Shown here piece by piece: positions 44,997 to 53,694 of a stretch of 64,000 bases of DNA. Under the pieces are notes generated by a model. The model was given only the letters and a program-made list of their open reading frames with translations. It was not told the origin of the DNA and made no database searches. Position numbers and translations under genes: made by a program. The stretch is taken from contig JAEUHM010000019.1 in NCBI GenBank assembly GCA_016795485.1, positions 62,001-126,000 on the forward strand, given 5' to 3'. This DNA is from Verrucomicrobiaceae bacterium. GTDB lineage: Bacteria; Verrucomicrobiota; Verrucomicrobiia; Verrucomicrobiales; Verrucomicrobiaceae. The first letter of the stretch is position 1. Each line of letters opens with the position of its first letter.

Positions 44997-46391
44997 ATGC
45001 TCGGACGCAGGCAGGAAATCAATTTACAGCTCACGGAGCTTGTCGACAGCGCACTGTTGGCAGCAGCGCTGTGGCTGTCCTACGTTTTCAGGGCCTACTT
45101 TCTCCAAAGTCAATTCCCCGACTTGGAACTGATCCCCGCCTTCGACGAGTTCCTTTGGGTCTTCGCGGTAGTCGTGCCATTCACACCGATAGTTCTGGAG
45201 TCCAGAGGCTTCTACAATGGCATCCTCAACAAGTCACTAATCACATCGGTAAAGCAGATGTTCAGCGCTCTGCTTGTCATGGCAACGATCATCGGTGCAT
45301 TCGTAGTGTTCTTTCGTTGGAATGTACCGAGTCGATCCGTGACGCTGATCGCGATACCGATGGCGGGGTTCGTTCTTCTTTTGAGAGAGGCTTGGCAGCG
45401 GGATCGCCATCGACGTCGGTTGCTAACTGGTAATGGCAGACAACGTGTGCTGCTCGCAGGGCTTCCCTCGGACGTGGATCGACTCCTTGGAAGCATGTCG
45501 CCAGAGCAGCGCGCAGAGATTGAAGTGATGGGCCGTGTGGATCTCACGGGTCAGCCAGTTTCGGACCTAGTTGCGGAGATGCGGGCCGGTTCAGTGGCGC
45601 GAGTCATCTTTGCTGCTCAGCACATTCACTTTGGACGCATTGAAGAAGCTGTCCAAGCATGTGAAACCGAAGGCGTTGAGTCCTGGGTCTGCGCGGACTT
45701 CTTCCAAACGAGCATTGCACGTCCCACGTTTGATGTCCTTGGCGGCAAACTGATGTTGGTGTTCCACACCACACCGCAGATAAGTTGGTCGCTGTGGTGC
45801 AAGGAGGTGCTGGACCGCAGTGCTGCCCTCGTCCTGCTGATTTTGAGTTCACCTCTTTGGATCGTAGCTGTGGTTGGGATTCGACTCTCGTCCCGTGGCC
45901 CGATCTTTTTCCATCAAGAGCGTGCGGGTCTCTACGGCAAAGGATTCCGTATGTGGAAGTTCCGCACGATGCATCCTGATGCTGAAGCCATGCAGAAGGC
46001 GTTGGCCGCGCAGAACGAGATGGACGGACCCGTATTCAAAATCAAAAGCGATCCTCGCATCTTTGCGTTCGGCTCATGGCTTCGGAAGTTCAGCATTGAT
46101 GAGCTACCTCAGCTCATCAACGTACTCCGCGGTGAGATGAGCCTCGTGGGTCCGCGCCCGCTGCCAATGTATGAGATTGCCAAGATCGAGAAGGACGCCC
46201 AACGCAGGCGATTGAGTGTGAAGCCAGGCCTGACTTGCCTCTGGCAGATCAGCGGACGAAATCGCATCACTAGCTTTGATGAGTGGGTGGCCCTCGATCT
46301 AAAGTACATCGACAACTGGTCGATCTGGCTGGATTTCAAGATCCTCGCACAGACTCTTCCAGCCGTGATGAAAGGCAGTGGAGCTAGCTAA
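44997..46391 (+). CDS. Polyprenyl-phosphate sugar-1-phosphate transferase (initiating exopolysaccharide synthesis)
   Basis: Membrane enzyme of 464 residues that would transfer a sugar-1-phosphate (for example glucose-1-P) from UDP-sugar to undecaprenyl phosphate, the first step of exopolysaccharide or O-antigen assembly. Four N-terminal hydrophobic helices are followed by a soluble CoA-binding-like region, a single hydrophobic segment, and the bacterial sugar transferase domain (about 260-462). Blocks: KEVLDRSAALVLLILSSPLW, FFHQERAGLYGKGFRMWKFRTM, FSIDELPQLINVLRGEMSLVGPRPLP, and KPGLTCLWQISGRN. No other glycosyltransferases are adjacent. It overlaps the convergent MFS gene by 8 bp. Confidence 0.92.
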   Translation: MLGRRQEINLQLTELVDSALLAAALWLSYVFRAYFLQSQFPDLELIPAFDEFLWVFAVVVPFTPIVLESRGFYNGILNKSLITSVKQMFSALLVMATIIGAFVVFFRWNVPSRSVTLIAIPMAGFVLLLREAWQRDRHRRRLLTGNGRQRVLLAGLPSDVDRLLGSMSPEQRAEIEVMGRVDLTGQPVSDLVAEMRAGSVARVIFAAQHIHFGRIEEAVQACETEGVESWVCADFFQTSIARPTFDVLGGKLMLVFHTTPQISWSLWCKEVLDRSAALVLLILSSPLWIVAVVGIRLSSRGPIFFHQERAGLYGKGFRMWKFRTMHPDAEAMQKALAAQNEMDGPVFKIKSDPRIFAFGSWLRKFSIDELPQLINVLRGEMSLVGPRPLPMYEIAKIEKDAQRRRLSVKPGLTCLWQISGRNRITSFDEWVALDLKYIDNWSIWLDFKILAQTLPAVMKGSGAS

Positions 46392-47670
46392 CGCGCGACT
46401 CGTGGTCTAGAAGCAGGTGTTGATCTGAGTCGATAAAGCACCAGCAGACCGCAGACACCAGGTAAGTGGACGCAGCAACGTAAAGGGGCACGTTCCAATC
46501 ATTTCCAGAAGACGTGAACAGAAATGCTGCGGCGGTAGGTCCAAGTGCGCCTCCCAAGTTGCCCATCATATTCATGCTGCCAGAGACAGATCCAGCCAGC
46601 TTACCTCCGATGTCCATGCAGGCACCCCAAGCGCCCGGCATCGACAAGTCGTTAAAGAAGCCCGATACGCCAAGTGCCAGCAACGCCCACATGGGATGAG
46701 CTTGTTGGGTCGTTGCCACCAAAATAAGAACTCCGGCAGCGATCATCCCCACCGCACCAATCCACCGCCTAGATCGGCTGAGTGTTCCAGGCCCATTTGT
46801 GAGCCTCCGAGCAACGATTCCACCGACAAAGCAGCCCACACCTCCAAAAAGAAGTGGCAAGCCACCCAAGAATGCGATCCAAGGATCATCCGTGTTCAGT
46901 TGGAGTGCCTCCTTCATGTATTTCGGCATCCAGGTGATGTAAAAATACCAAACGTAGCTGATGCAAAAATAGTAGAGCCAGAGCAGAAGGACCGAGCGAT
47001 GTCTGAAGAGCCTTCTCCATGGAATGGCAGCGTGACCGTCTACGCCGTGGCTGGATGCATTGATCAATTCAAGCTCGGCCATATTCACACCTCTGTGTTC
47101 GGCAGGATCGTCCCTGAACCACCGATAGAAGAAGACAACCCAAACCACGCCAAGCAAGGCGAACACCATAAACATGTTTCGCCAGTTCATCATCGTTAGC
47201 ATCCAGACCACAAGCAGTGGTGTGAAGGCTCCTCCCCAGCGAGCGCACATCCAAGTGATTCCTTGAGCCACTCCGCGCTCCTCATGTGGGAGCCAAATGT
47301 TGTACATCTTGGTGATATTTGGGAATCCCCCTGCTTCTCCAGCACCAAACATGAAACGAAACACGATGAGTGACACGAAGCTCCAAGCGAAACCTGTGGC
47401 TGCCGTAAATGCACTCCAAAACAGCACGATACGCAGTAGAACCTTACGAGGCCCGAGACGGTCTCCAAGCCAGCCGCCAGGTATCTCGAACAACGCATAC
47501 GCTAGAGTGAATGCTGAAAAGACAAACCCCATCTGCTCAGTAGTCAGGTGCAACTCGGCGGTGACCAGTGACGCCGCCTTGCTGATCGCTACCCGGTCAA
47601 TGTAGTGAATGATGCCGAGCGCGATCGCGAACAACACAACACCGTAGCGGGTTCTGGAAGCTTGAGTCAT
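46384..47670 (-). CDS. MFS transporter, anion:cation symporter (ACS) type
   Basis: Twelve-helix permease of 428 residues. The family signature between helices 2 and 3 is GGWLGDRLGPRKVL. The N-terminal IIHYIDRVAISKAASLVTAELHLTTEQMGFVFSAFTLAYALFEIPGG and the GAGEAGGFPNITKMYNIWLPHEERGVAQGI block are those of hexuronate/glucarate-type ACS family members. It would take up sugar acids or related organic anions by cation symport. Substrate is inferred at class level only. It is convergent with the sugar transferase gene, and priA lies upstream on the same strand (54 bp between the priA stop and this start). Confidence 0.88.
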   Translation of the reverse strand: MTQASRTRYGVVLFAIALGIIHYIDRVAISKAASLVTAELHLTTEQMGFVFSAFTLAYALFEIPGGWLGDRLGPRKVLLRIVLFWSAFTAATGFAWSFVSLIVFRFMFGAGEAGGFPNITKMYNIWLPHEERGVAQGITWMCARWGGAFTPLLVVWMLTMMNWRNMFMVFALLGVVWVVFFYRWFRDDPAEHRGVNMAELELINASSHGVDGHAAIPWRRLFRHRSVLLLWLYYFCISYVWYFYITWMPKYMKEALQLNTDDPWIAFLGGLPLLFGGVGCFVGGIVARRLTNGPGTLSRSRRWIGAVGMIAAGVLILVATTQQAHPMWALLALGVSGFFNDLSMPGAWGACMDIGGKLAGSVSGSMNMMGNLGGALGPTAAAFLFTSSGNDWNVPLYVAASTYLVSAVCWCFIDSDQHLLLDHESRVS

Positions 47671-47724
47671 GAAAGAATCGCATCCTAGGCGGATTCACAT
47701 GTTCTAAGCAATCACCAACTCGTT

Positions 47725-50046
47725 CTACATCATTTGCATCGGGTCCACGTCACAGGTGACGATCACGTCTGGCGGTATAGTCAGCTCTTTGAGCACTTTT
47801 CGCACGTGTCTTGCCAGCGGGCGTATCGACGCCGCACGCATGATGAGTTGGAATCGATATTGGCCGTGCGCCTTACTTAGAGCGCATGGCGATGGTTCAC
47901 CCATGATGGTTCCTTCGGGCAAATCTTGCCGCAGGCGACTGTTCAGTGTCTGTAAGGTGAACTCCGCGAGATTGGCCTGCTTGCTGCGGCTCATGATGAT
48001 CAGCATGTGGCTGAAGGGCGGATAGCTAAAGGCTTGCCGCTGCTCGCACTCTTGATCCGCATAACCCTCAAAGTCCGCCTGCCGAGAGAACTGAATCGCC
48101 GGTGTGTGTGGTGAGAAGGTCTGCACGATCACTTCACCCATGACTTCACCACGTCCAGCCCTTCCCGCGACTTGCGTTAGGAGTTGGAATGTCCTTTCGG
48201 CCGCTCGGATGTCCGGCAGGTTCAAGGCTTGATCAGCATTGAGCACGCCGACAAGCGTTACGTTTGGAAAGTCGAGACCCTTGGCAATCATCTGCGTACC
48301 GATGAGCATATCCAACTTCTGTGAACGAAACTCACGCAACGTATCTCGGAGTTGGTTCTTCTTTTGCATGACATCGGTGTCTACACGGGCGATGCGCGCT
48401 GTTGGGAAGGCCTTCTTCAGCACTTCTTCAGCTCTTTCTGTGCCGTACCCGGCAAATGCGATCCCTGGATCGGAACATTTGGGGCATTTGCGCGGAACCA
48501 ACCTTCTGGCGCCGCAAATGTGGCAAATCAGACGATCATCAGCCCGATGCAAAGTCATGGGTATGTCACAGTCCTGGCATTTTATCGTCTCGCTGCACGA
48601 TGGGCAGCTCAAGGACGTGTTGTAGCCCCTGCGATTGAGGAACAAGATGATCTGCTCGTTCTTGGCAAGGCGGTCGAGGATTGCAGTGCGCAACTGCTCA
48701 CTCAGAATCCGCGTATCAGGACTCTCCCCGCCTTTCTTTCGCCGCAGTCTGAGATCGACAATGCGGATCAGCGGCATCCGCTTTCCATCAGTTCGCCGAG
48801 TCATGCGCAGAAGGTCATATTTACCTGTCCGTGCGTTTTGATAAGACTCCAAACTTGGGGTGGCAGTCGCTAACAAGACAGCACAACCCTCTAGTTTAGC
48901 CCTGACCACCGCGACATCACGTGCTTGGTAGCGTGGCGTCTCGTCTTGCTTATATGAGGGCTCGTGTTCTTCATCGACGATGATAATCCCGAGGTTCTCC
49001 AGTGGTGCAAAAATCGCACTGCGAGCACCGATCACAATGTCAGCACGTCTTTCATGCACCTTGAACCACTCATCGTGCCGTTCTCCCTCACTGAGGTGGC
49101 TATGCAGCACGGCAATGCGGTCTCTTTTCTCCGAGAATCGGGCTTTGAAACGTTCTATCGTCTGTGGAGTGAGACTGATCTCTGGCACGAGCACCAAGGC
49201 TGTTTTTCCTTGCTCCAATGTGTGTGCGATTGCTTGAAGGAACACTTCTGTCTTGCCACTGCCCGTAACACCATAGAGCAGCATCGGTTTTGCGCTCTCG
49301 GGCGAGTCAATGGCCTTCACCACGGCCTTGTAGCAAGTTTCTTGTTCCTCGGTGAACTTGAGCGGCGTTGTTGGGAGGAACTCTTCGTCCGCATGAGGAT
49401 CGCGCTCCACTCGCACTTCTGCCCGCACGATGTATTCCTTCTTCAAAAGTGGCGCAAGAAACCGGGAAGCGTGTGGATGTTGCTTCCGTAGTTCGCTCAA
49501 AGTGGCCGTGCCGCCACGGTCAGAGAGCAGATCAATCACCCTTGCCTGCATGGGCGCTTTGCCCCGCAGTTTTTCAAGGTCGGCGGGCGATATGGGTTTG
49601 TGCAATGTTAGTCGGCTGTCCTTGATAAAACTCTCCGGCTTCTGCCTCACCGCTTGTGGCAACATGGTGCGTAGCACCTGATGCTGAGAGCATAAGTAGT
49701 AATCAGCTACCCATGCCGCCAACTTCAAGAGCGCTGGGGTAAAGCTAGCATCGCGTCCAATGACTTGAGCGATCGGCTTGAGCTTGAACTTTGTGCTCGA
49801 AGCCTTCGGAAGATCAATCACCACCGCCGCCACTTTTTGGTTTTGAAGTGGGACATACACACGCGTCCCTGGCTTGACCCGATCTTCCAAGTCTGTCGGA
49901 ATGAGGTAGTCCAGTTCAAGGTCAGTTTGTTCCACTTTCACCCGCGCAACCGAGCTACCAGAGGAGCTTGGCGCGTGTTGACCCGCCGGTGCTTCATCAA
50001 AGAGGCTGGCTTGGATTGGTTTAGGTGTAGTATCAGTGTCGGACAC
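47725..50046 (-). CDS. priA: Primosomal protein N' (replication restart helicase)
   Basis: Superfamily 2 helicase of 773 residues that reloads the replisome at stalled forks. The N-terminal DNA-binding part is followed by Walker A LLYGVTGSGKTEVFLQA, the DEEH box with DEEHEPSYKQ, and RYQARDVAVVRA. A zinc-binding insert has paired CxxC motifs (CPSCSETIKCQDCD, ICHICGARRLVPRKCPKCSD). LIGTQMIAKGLDFPNVTLVGVLNAD and the RTFQLLTQVAGRAGR block are diagnostic of PriA. The start is a GTG at 50046. It carries about 35 extra N-terminal residues (Thr/Pro/Ser-rich) before the usual family start. Confidence 0.95.
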   Translation of the reverse strand: MSDTDTTPKPIQASLFDEAPAGQHAPSSSGSSVARVKVEQTDLELDYLIPTDLEDRVKPGTRVYVPLQNQKVAAVVIDLPKASSTKFKLKPIAQVIGRDASFTPALLKLAAWVADYYLCSQHQVLRTMLPQAVRQKPESFIKDSRLTLHKPISPADLEKLRGKAPMQARVIDLLSDRGGTATLSELRKQHPHASRFLAPLLKKEYIVRAEVRVERDPHADEEFLPTTPLKFTEEQETCYKAVVKAIDSPESAKPMLLYGVTGSGKTEVFLQAIAHTLEQGKTALVLVPEISLTPQTIERFKARFSEKRDRIAVLHSHLSEGERHDEWFKVHERRADIVIGARSAIFAPLENLGIIIVDEEHEPSYKQDETPRYQARDVAVVRAKLEGCAVLLATATPSLESYQNARTGKYDLLRMTRRTDGKRMPLIRIVDLRLRRKKGGESPDTRILSEQLRTAILDRLAKNEQIILFLNRRGYNTSLSCPSCSETIKCQDCDIPMTLHRADDRLICHICGARRLVPRKCPKCSDPGIAFAGYGTERAEEVLKKAFPTARIARVDTDVMQKKNQLRDTLREFRSQKLDMLIGTQMIAKGLDFPNVTLVGVLNADQALNLPDIRAAERTFQLLTQVAGRAGRGEVMGEVIVQTFSPHTPAIQFSRQADFEGYADQECEQRQAFSYPPFSHMLIIMSRSKQANLAEFTLQTLNSRLRQDLPEGTIMGEPSPCALSKAHGQYRFQLIMRAASIRPLARHVRKVLKELTIPPDVIVTCDVDPMQMM

Positions 50047-50091
50047 TCATCTATCTCATAGAGCGAAAGCCGCGCGTGTCGTGCGCGGAGT

Positions 50092-50610
50092 TTAGGGCGC
50101 GTCCAAGTCTAAGTTTTTCGGAATGCGGTATCCTTCTAGTGCCGGATTGGCCACGCTGACGATCTGCCAACTCCACGGCCAACGTCCCGTCTTTTTCCAG
50201 TGAAACACCCAGGGCTCTTTGACGCGCTTGGACTCGGCTACGACGAAACTGCTGATTCCCGCTCCGGTGCCCTCAACGATAAGCCGAGTCTTCACGTAGC
50301 CGATGCCGCTCGCTGCCCGGACGTGTTTGATATCGTTCTGGATGCTGATGAAGATAAAATGCTGAAGGAGAAGTCTGGCGGTCTTTTTTGCAGATTCTGA
50401 ATCCTGTCCCCACATGTCGGAATAGTCGTTTGAAAAGTAATCATCCACATCATTCCAATCGCGGTCTGCTAGATGTTGGACGAACGCCTCATGCGCTCGT
50501 TGCATCTGAGTGTTGTGACTCGCCAAGAAAGTGGTGCTACACCACCACAGAAGCCAGATGAGGCTAACTGCTCCCAGCCATCGGAGCCCGGTTCTTTGCC
50601 AATCAGTCAT
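50092..50610 (-). CDS. Single-pass membrane protein of unknown function
   Basis: Protein of 172 residues with one N-terminal hydrophobic helix (about 10-30) followed by a soluble domain with mixed alpha/beta character (AHEAFVQHLADRDWNDVDDYFSNDYSDMWG, then several strands). The pattern recalls NTF2/SnoaL-like folds, but no signature residue is clear. It lies between priA (45-bp gap) and the pilin-like gene on the same strand. A hairpin just upstream of its start separates it from the pilin-like gene. Function unknown. Confidence 0.65.
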   Translation of the reverse strand: MTDWQRTGLRWLGAVSLIWLLWWCSTTFLASHNTQMQRAHEAFVQHLADRDWNDVDDYFSNDYSDMWGQDSESAKKTARLLLQHFIFISIQNDIKHVRAASGIGYVKTRLIVEGTGAGISSFVVAESKRVKEPWVFHWKKTGRWPWSWQIVSVANPALEGYRIPKNLDLDAP

Positions 50611-50628
50611 GGTGTGAGTTTCTGAGTT

Positions 50629-50660
50629 GGCACCGCAGCACCAAAAGGTCCTGCGGTGCC
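50629..50660 (-). terminator. Hairpin terminator after the pilin-like gene
   Basis: A perfect 10-bp inverted repeat (50629-50638 with 50651-50660) with a 12-base loop lies 16 bp past the 3' end of the pilin-like gene (read on the minus strand). There is no T run after it, so it is probably a weak or factor-assisted terminator. Confidence 0.55.
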
Positions 50661-50675
50661 TGTTTCCAATGGTCT

Positions 50676-51356
50676 TCAGCGCTGAATATCCAGGAAGCTG
50701 CCTTCCTCGGACATGAGCGTGAAGAGGTTCTTCCCGGAGTCATTGGACTTCAGGCCAACGTTGTTGCCGTCCGAGCTTTCTAACCGCTCTGGGCCAGAGG
50801 AGCCGTCGTTTCGGGCCACGATGATCCGTCCACCAGACCATGCACGCCCTTCCACGGGCCTGCCGGATGCAGTCGCATTCCATGCCGGCGGCCATGAAGT
50901 GCTCATCGCGTTCTCAAACACCACCGGGGCAGTGCCGTCGGTAGCATCTGAGATTCCTTTGACGAGACACCAATGGTTTTCGCCTGCTTCCAGAGCTTTC
51001 TCGAACTCAGGTGCACCGCCAAAATCGCCATCGGGCTGATAGGGGCTCACTGGGCTTGAGAAGATGCGTTCGTCTTTAAGGGAGCCGTTTTGGAACAGCA
51101 ACCTGAAGGCATCGTTCGCGGTGGAAGGCGGGTTCTTCCGGTTCGCGTCCGGATAGAGTCCGTGGTGATCGGCGGCGTATGATTTGAGCGCCAAAACGAT
51201 CTGTTTGGAGTTGTTTGTGGCTACAGCCATGTGAGCGGCGACTTGCGCGCTATGGATGGCTGACATCGCCATGCTGGACAGGAGGCCGATGATGGTAATC
51301 ACCACCAGCAGCTCCAGGAGGGAAAACCCTCCAGGCCTTTGTCGTGTCGTTTTCAT
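50676..51356 (-). CDS. Type II secretion/type IV pilin-like protein with prepilin N-terminus
   Basis: Protein of 226 residues with a type III prepilin leader, RPGGFSLLELLVVITIIGLLSSMAMSAI, cut by a prepilin peptidase after the Gly of GF. The conserved Glu at mature position 5 is present. The rest is a globular domain with a Trp/Gly-rich tail of the DUF1559/general pseudopilin type common in Planctomycetes and Verrucomicrobia; the partner pilins are not nearby. It is preceded by about 150 bases of intergenic DNA. Its role (pilus, secretion or surface) is not evident. Confidence 0.85.
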   Translation of the reverse strand: MKTTRQRPGGFSLLELLVVITIIGLLSSMAMSAIHSAQVAAHMAVATNNSKQIVLALKSYAADHHGLYPDANRKNPPSTANDAFRLLFQNGSLKDERIFSSPVSPYQPDGDFGGAPEFEKALEAGENHWCLVKGISDATDGTAPVVFENAMSTSWPPAWNATASGRPVEGRAWSGGRIIVARNDGSSGPERLESSDGNNVGLKSNDSGKNLFTLMSEEGSFLDIQR

Positions 51357-51454
51357 GTTATCAGTTTGGTTTGTGTTTGTTTTTTATGTCTATGAATGGC
51401 GGAGACCCAGCCTGGGTGGCCGCCAGGTCCATTTCACCAAAATGTAAGGTAAAA

Positions 51455-51472
51455 CACCACACAAATGTGGTG
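51455..51472 (-). terminator. Intrinsic terminator after the BSP peptidase gene
   Basis: Read on the minus strand, a perfect 7-bp stem (CACCACA/TGTGGTG) with a 4-base loop is followed by TTTT. It lies 38 bp past the stop of the peptidase gene at 51510 and upstream of the pilin-like gene. The short stem makes it weak to moderate. Confidence 0.6.
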
Positions 51473-51509
51473 GATTCACCGCTGCCGACAGTCGTTGAGG
51501 ACGATTTTG

Positions 51510-53027
51510 CTACTTTTTCCCCGCAAACACCTTCCAGAGGTCATCTTCCGACTTACCAGTAAGCTCTAGCCACCGCTCTGGGTGGTAGCGGCTAGCCCGC
51601 AGGTCTGCGTTGAGCTTGATTACAAGGCCTGGACCGTGATTCTTCTCAATCCACTCAAGGAAGATCGCAGCTGTTTTGTATCCGTCTTTGTAGCTGGAGC
51701 GGGCAAAGTCGAGCACGGGCCGTGGAGCTTGCGGCTCGTAATGGGCAATCCGGATGTAGTCAGCAATCCCTTCAACTAGCCAACCGGGACCGCCGGGCGG
51801 ATAAGCCTGTACCACGTGGCAGAGCTCATGGACTACCATGCCCCAATCGTCTGGGTGCTGTCGCACGTAGCGCGCCGAGATCGTGATTTTGTTTCCAGAA
51901 GCGTGTGCAACGCCCTTCATGTTCGGATCGAAGGTGAGCAATACCTGTTTCGGCGGCGAAAATCCGTCACTGGGAAGCAGGGCGGCGACTTTTGGGAGCC
52001 ACTCCACACAAAGGCTGCCTGCCTTAGCACCCCACTCTTTGAGGTCGATGGCATCATTCGCATCGACAAGCGCGATGTAGTCGCCCCCGATGATTTTTGT
52101 AAGGGTGCGATCTCCAGAGCGAACCAGTGCCAACGAGTGATTCCGTTTGGATTCATCTCGCTTGAAGATTGGGCCGACTTCGACCACGCAGTTCTCACCA
52201 TCCGCTTTTACCCAGGCGCAATCTGGCGAGTCCGGACCTCCTTGGTTTGGATAATATGCTCGGGCTCCCTTGATGGGCACTTTGGTTCCATTCAGTCTGG
52301 GCCAGCCGAAAGTGACATTTACCTTGGGAATCCCTGACTTTGGGATCTTTGCCGTGCTGTAGACTTCAACGAAGGCACTGTGTTTGTCCCAAAAAGTGAA
52401 GTCCGTGCCTTCAAATCTCAGACTGCCAACTTCATGCAGAGAGCCCCTCTGATCGCGAATCTTGCAAGTGAACCATGTGCCTTTGCCATCACTTGACGAC
52501 TTTTCGATGCACCAAGTGTAGGTGCCTTTCGTCCAAATGAACGGTCGCCGCACACTAGCGAACTCGCCTTCATAGCCCGCACTTTCCACAAGACAGTCCT
52601 CCGCAACAGTCCTGACGTGTTCCAGCCCGATCGGAGTTGTCTTGTCGCTCGACCAGCGAGAAAAGATTCCGCCTTTGCCTCGGTGAACTCGCTCCCGGCT
52701 ATCTTTGTTAACCCATCCATTGATGTTAGTCTGGATTCCACCATAAAACTGCAAACCATTGATCTTCGCGATGCCGCACGGAGAGATGTAAAGGTTGTAA
52801 TCGGTCGGAACGTCACGGTCGATTGTCACATCGACCTCAAGGGAAGCAAAATGCTCCACTGGAGCCGTGAAGTCCCACCAAATGTTGGCTACGTGCCAAG
52901 GCAAGGGAGGTAGCTTGACTCCTGCTGCCTTGGCCATCACTTCTGGAGAAGGTTGTTGGCACAAATCCTCAGCCAAAGCACTGTTGATGAGAAGGCCGAC
53001 GAGGAGAGAGCTGAGAGTGATGTGCAT
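51510..53027 (-). CDS. Secreted basic secretory protein (BSP)-type metallopeptidase with N-terminal unknown domain
   Basis: Exported protein of 505 residues with a signal peptide at about 1-20 (ending SALAE). The C-terminal third (about 335-500) matches the plant/bacterial BSP peptidase family: HELCHVVQAYPPGGPGWLVEGIADYIRIAHYEP, with an HExxH zinc motif (HELCH) and a downstream Glu/Asp. The larger N-terminal half (about 30-330) has a beta-rich pattern (DFTAPVEHFASLEVDVTIDRDVPTDYNLYISPCGIAKINGLQFYGGIQTN) that resembles DUF3472-like domains, but I cannot confirm this. The ATG at 53027 is preferred over 53036. nsrR lies upstream on the same strand after about 50 bp. Confidence 0.75.
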   Translation of the reverse strand: MHITLSSLLVGLLINSALAEDLCQQPSPEVMAKAAGVKLPPLPWHVANIWWDFTAPVEHFASLEVDVTIDRDVPTDYNLYISPCGIAKINGLQFYGGIQTNINGWVNKDSRERVHRGKGGIFSRWSSDKTTPIGLEHVRTVAEDCLVESAGYEGEFASVRRPFIWTKGTYTWCIEKSSSDGKGTWFTCKIRDQRGSLHEVGSLRFEGTDFTFWDKHSAFVEVYSTAKIPKSGIPKVNVTFGWPRLNGTKVPIKGARAYYPNQGGPDSPDCAWVKADGENCVVEVGPIFKRDESKRNHSLALVRSGDRTLTKIIGGDYIALVDANDAIDLKEWGAKAGSLCVEWLPKVAALLPSDGFSPPKQVLLTFDPNMKGVAHASGNKITISARYVRQHPDDWGMVVHELCHVVQAYPPGGPGWLVEGIADYIRIAHYEPQAPRPVLDFARSSYKDGYKTAAIFLEWIEKNHGPGLVIKLNADLRASRYHPERWLELTGKSEDDLWKVFAGKK

Positions 53028-53080
53028 TTGCAACATGCTCGAACGATGATGACACCCTTCAAGCGGGAGTTCTCAGCACA

Positions 53081-53518
53081 TCACGGGTGAAGCAAGATCG
53101 CTCGAAGCTTTGTTTTCGCCGTTCCAGAGGTGAGGTCTGCCAATGTGTATTGATCAAGACGGGCGTAGAAGGCATTCAATGCCTCCGAAAGCGCTCCTTT
53201 CATCCGACAGGCACCATTTAGGATGCAAGTGTTGGTTCCTGGGTCAAAACATTCGACAATAGCAGGATCGTCTTCAGTCTGACGCACAAGTCTGCCGATT
53301 TGGATTTCAGATGCGGCCATGGCGAGGCTGATACCACCACCGCGACCCCGCTTCGTCTCCAAGTAGCCGAGGTGGGCGAGACGATTGACGACCTTGGCAA
53401 GGTGATGGCGCGAGATATCGAAGGCATCCGTTACTTCGTCCAATTGAAACGAGTCACCTTTTGCGGCCCCGAACATTAGAACGCGCAAGGAGTAGTCACT
53501 GAATAAGCTCAGATGCAT
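53081..53518 (-). CDS. nsrR: NsrR-like Rrf2 family regulator (nitric oxide sensor)
   Basis: Rrf2-type Fe-S regulator of 145 residues. The HTH region is LDEVTDAFDISRHHLAKVVNRLAHLGYLETKRGRGGG, closely following the NsrR pattern rather than IscR or CymR. Three Cys (C90, C98, C104) in ECFDPGTNTCILNGACRMK would bind a Fe-S cluster that NO destroys. LSEALNAFYARLDQYTLADL matches the C-terminal block of E. coli NsrR. The start at 53518 (MHLSLFSDYSLRVL) is the family start; an upstream in-frame start at 53575 would add 19 unrelated residues. It is divergent from the HPP gene, and the 11-1-11 palindrome at 53593-53615 lies between them, so autoregulation is likely. Cluster type is unknown. Confidence 0.88.
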   Translation of the reverse strand: MHLSLFSDYSLRVLMFGAAKGDSFQLDEVTDAFDISRHHLAKVVNRLAHLGYLETKRGRGGGISLAMAASEIQIGRLVRQTEDDPAIVECFDPGTNTCILNGACRMKGALSEALNAFYARLDQYTLADLTSGTAKTKLRAILLHP

Positions 53519-53592
53519 AGCAGGACGGGAAGAATCGCAAAAGTTTACGGTAAGCGAAGGATAGATGTCGTCCATCTCTGTTTAGCTGATTA

Positions 53593-53615
53593 AAAGCGTA
53601 TTTTCAGTGCGTCTT
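53593..53615. promoter_or_regulatory. NsrR-type operator between nsrR and the HPP gene
   Basis: An imperfect palindrome with 11-1-11 geometry, the geometry of the E. coli NsrR operator, matching its consensus at about 15 of 22 half-site positions by eye. The flanks extend the symmetry (TTAAA at 53590-53594 with TTTAA at 53614-53618). It lies 74 bp upstream of nsrR and 79 bp upstream of the HPP gene. A closely related site precedes the globin gene, aligned without gaps at 21 of 31 positions. Confidence 0.65.
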
Positions 53616-53694
53616 TAATGCTCCCCATGCCGTTGCATCGCATCCAGTCTCAATTTCAAGCTCTTGGCCCATCCCAAGTCGGAGGGTCTTGTCG

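Noticed and set aside
53689-53694. TTG start for the HPP gene
   Set aside because: The ribosome-binding site GGAGGG is too close to the TTG, and its spacing fits the ATG at 53695.
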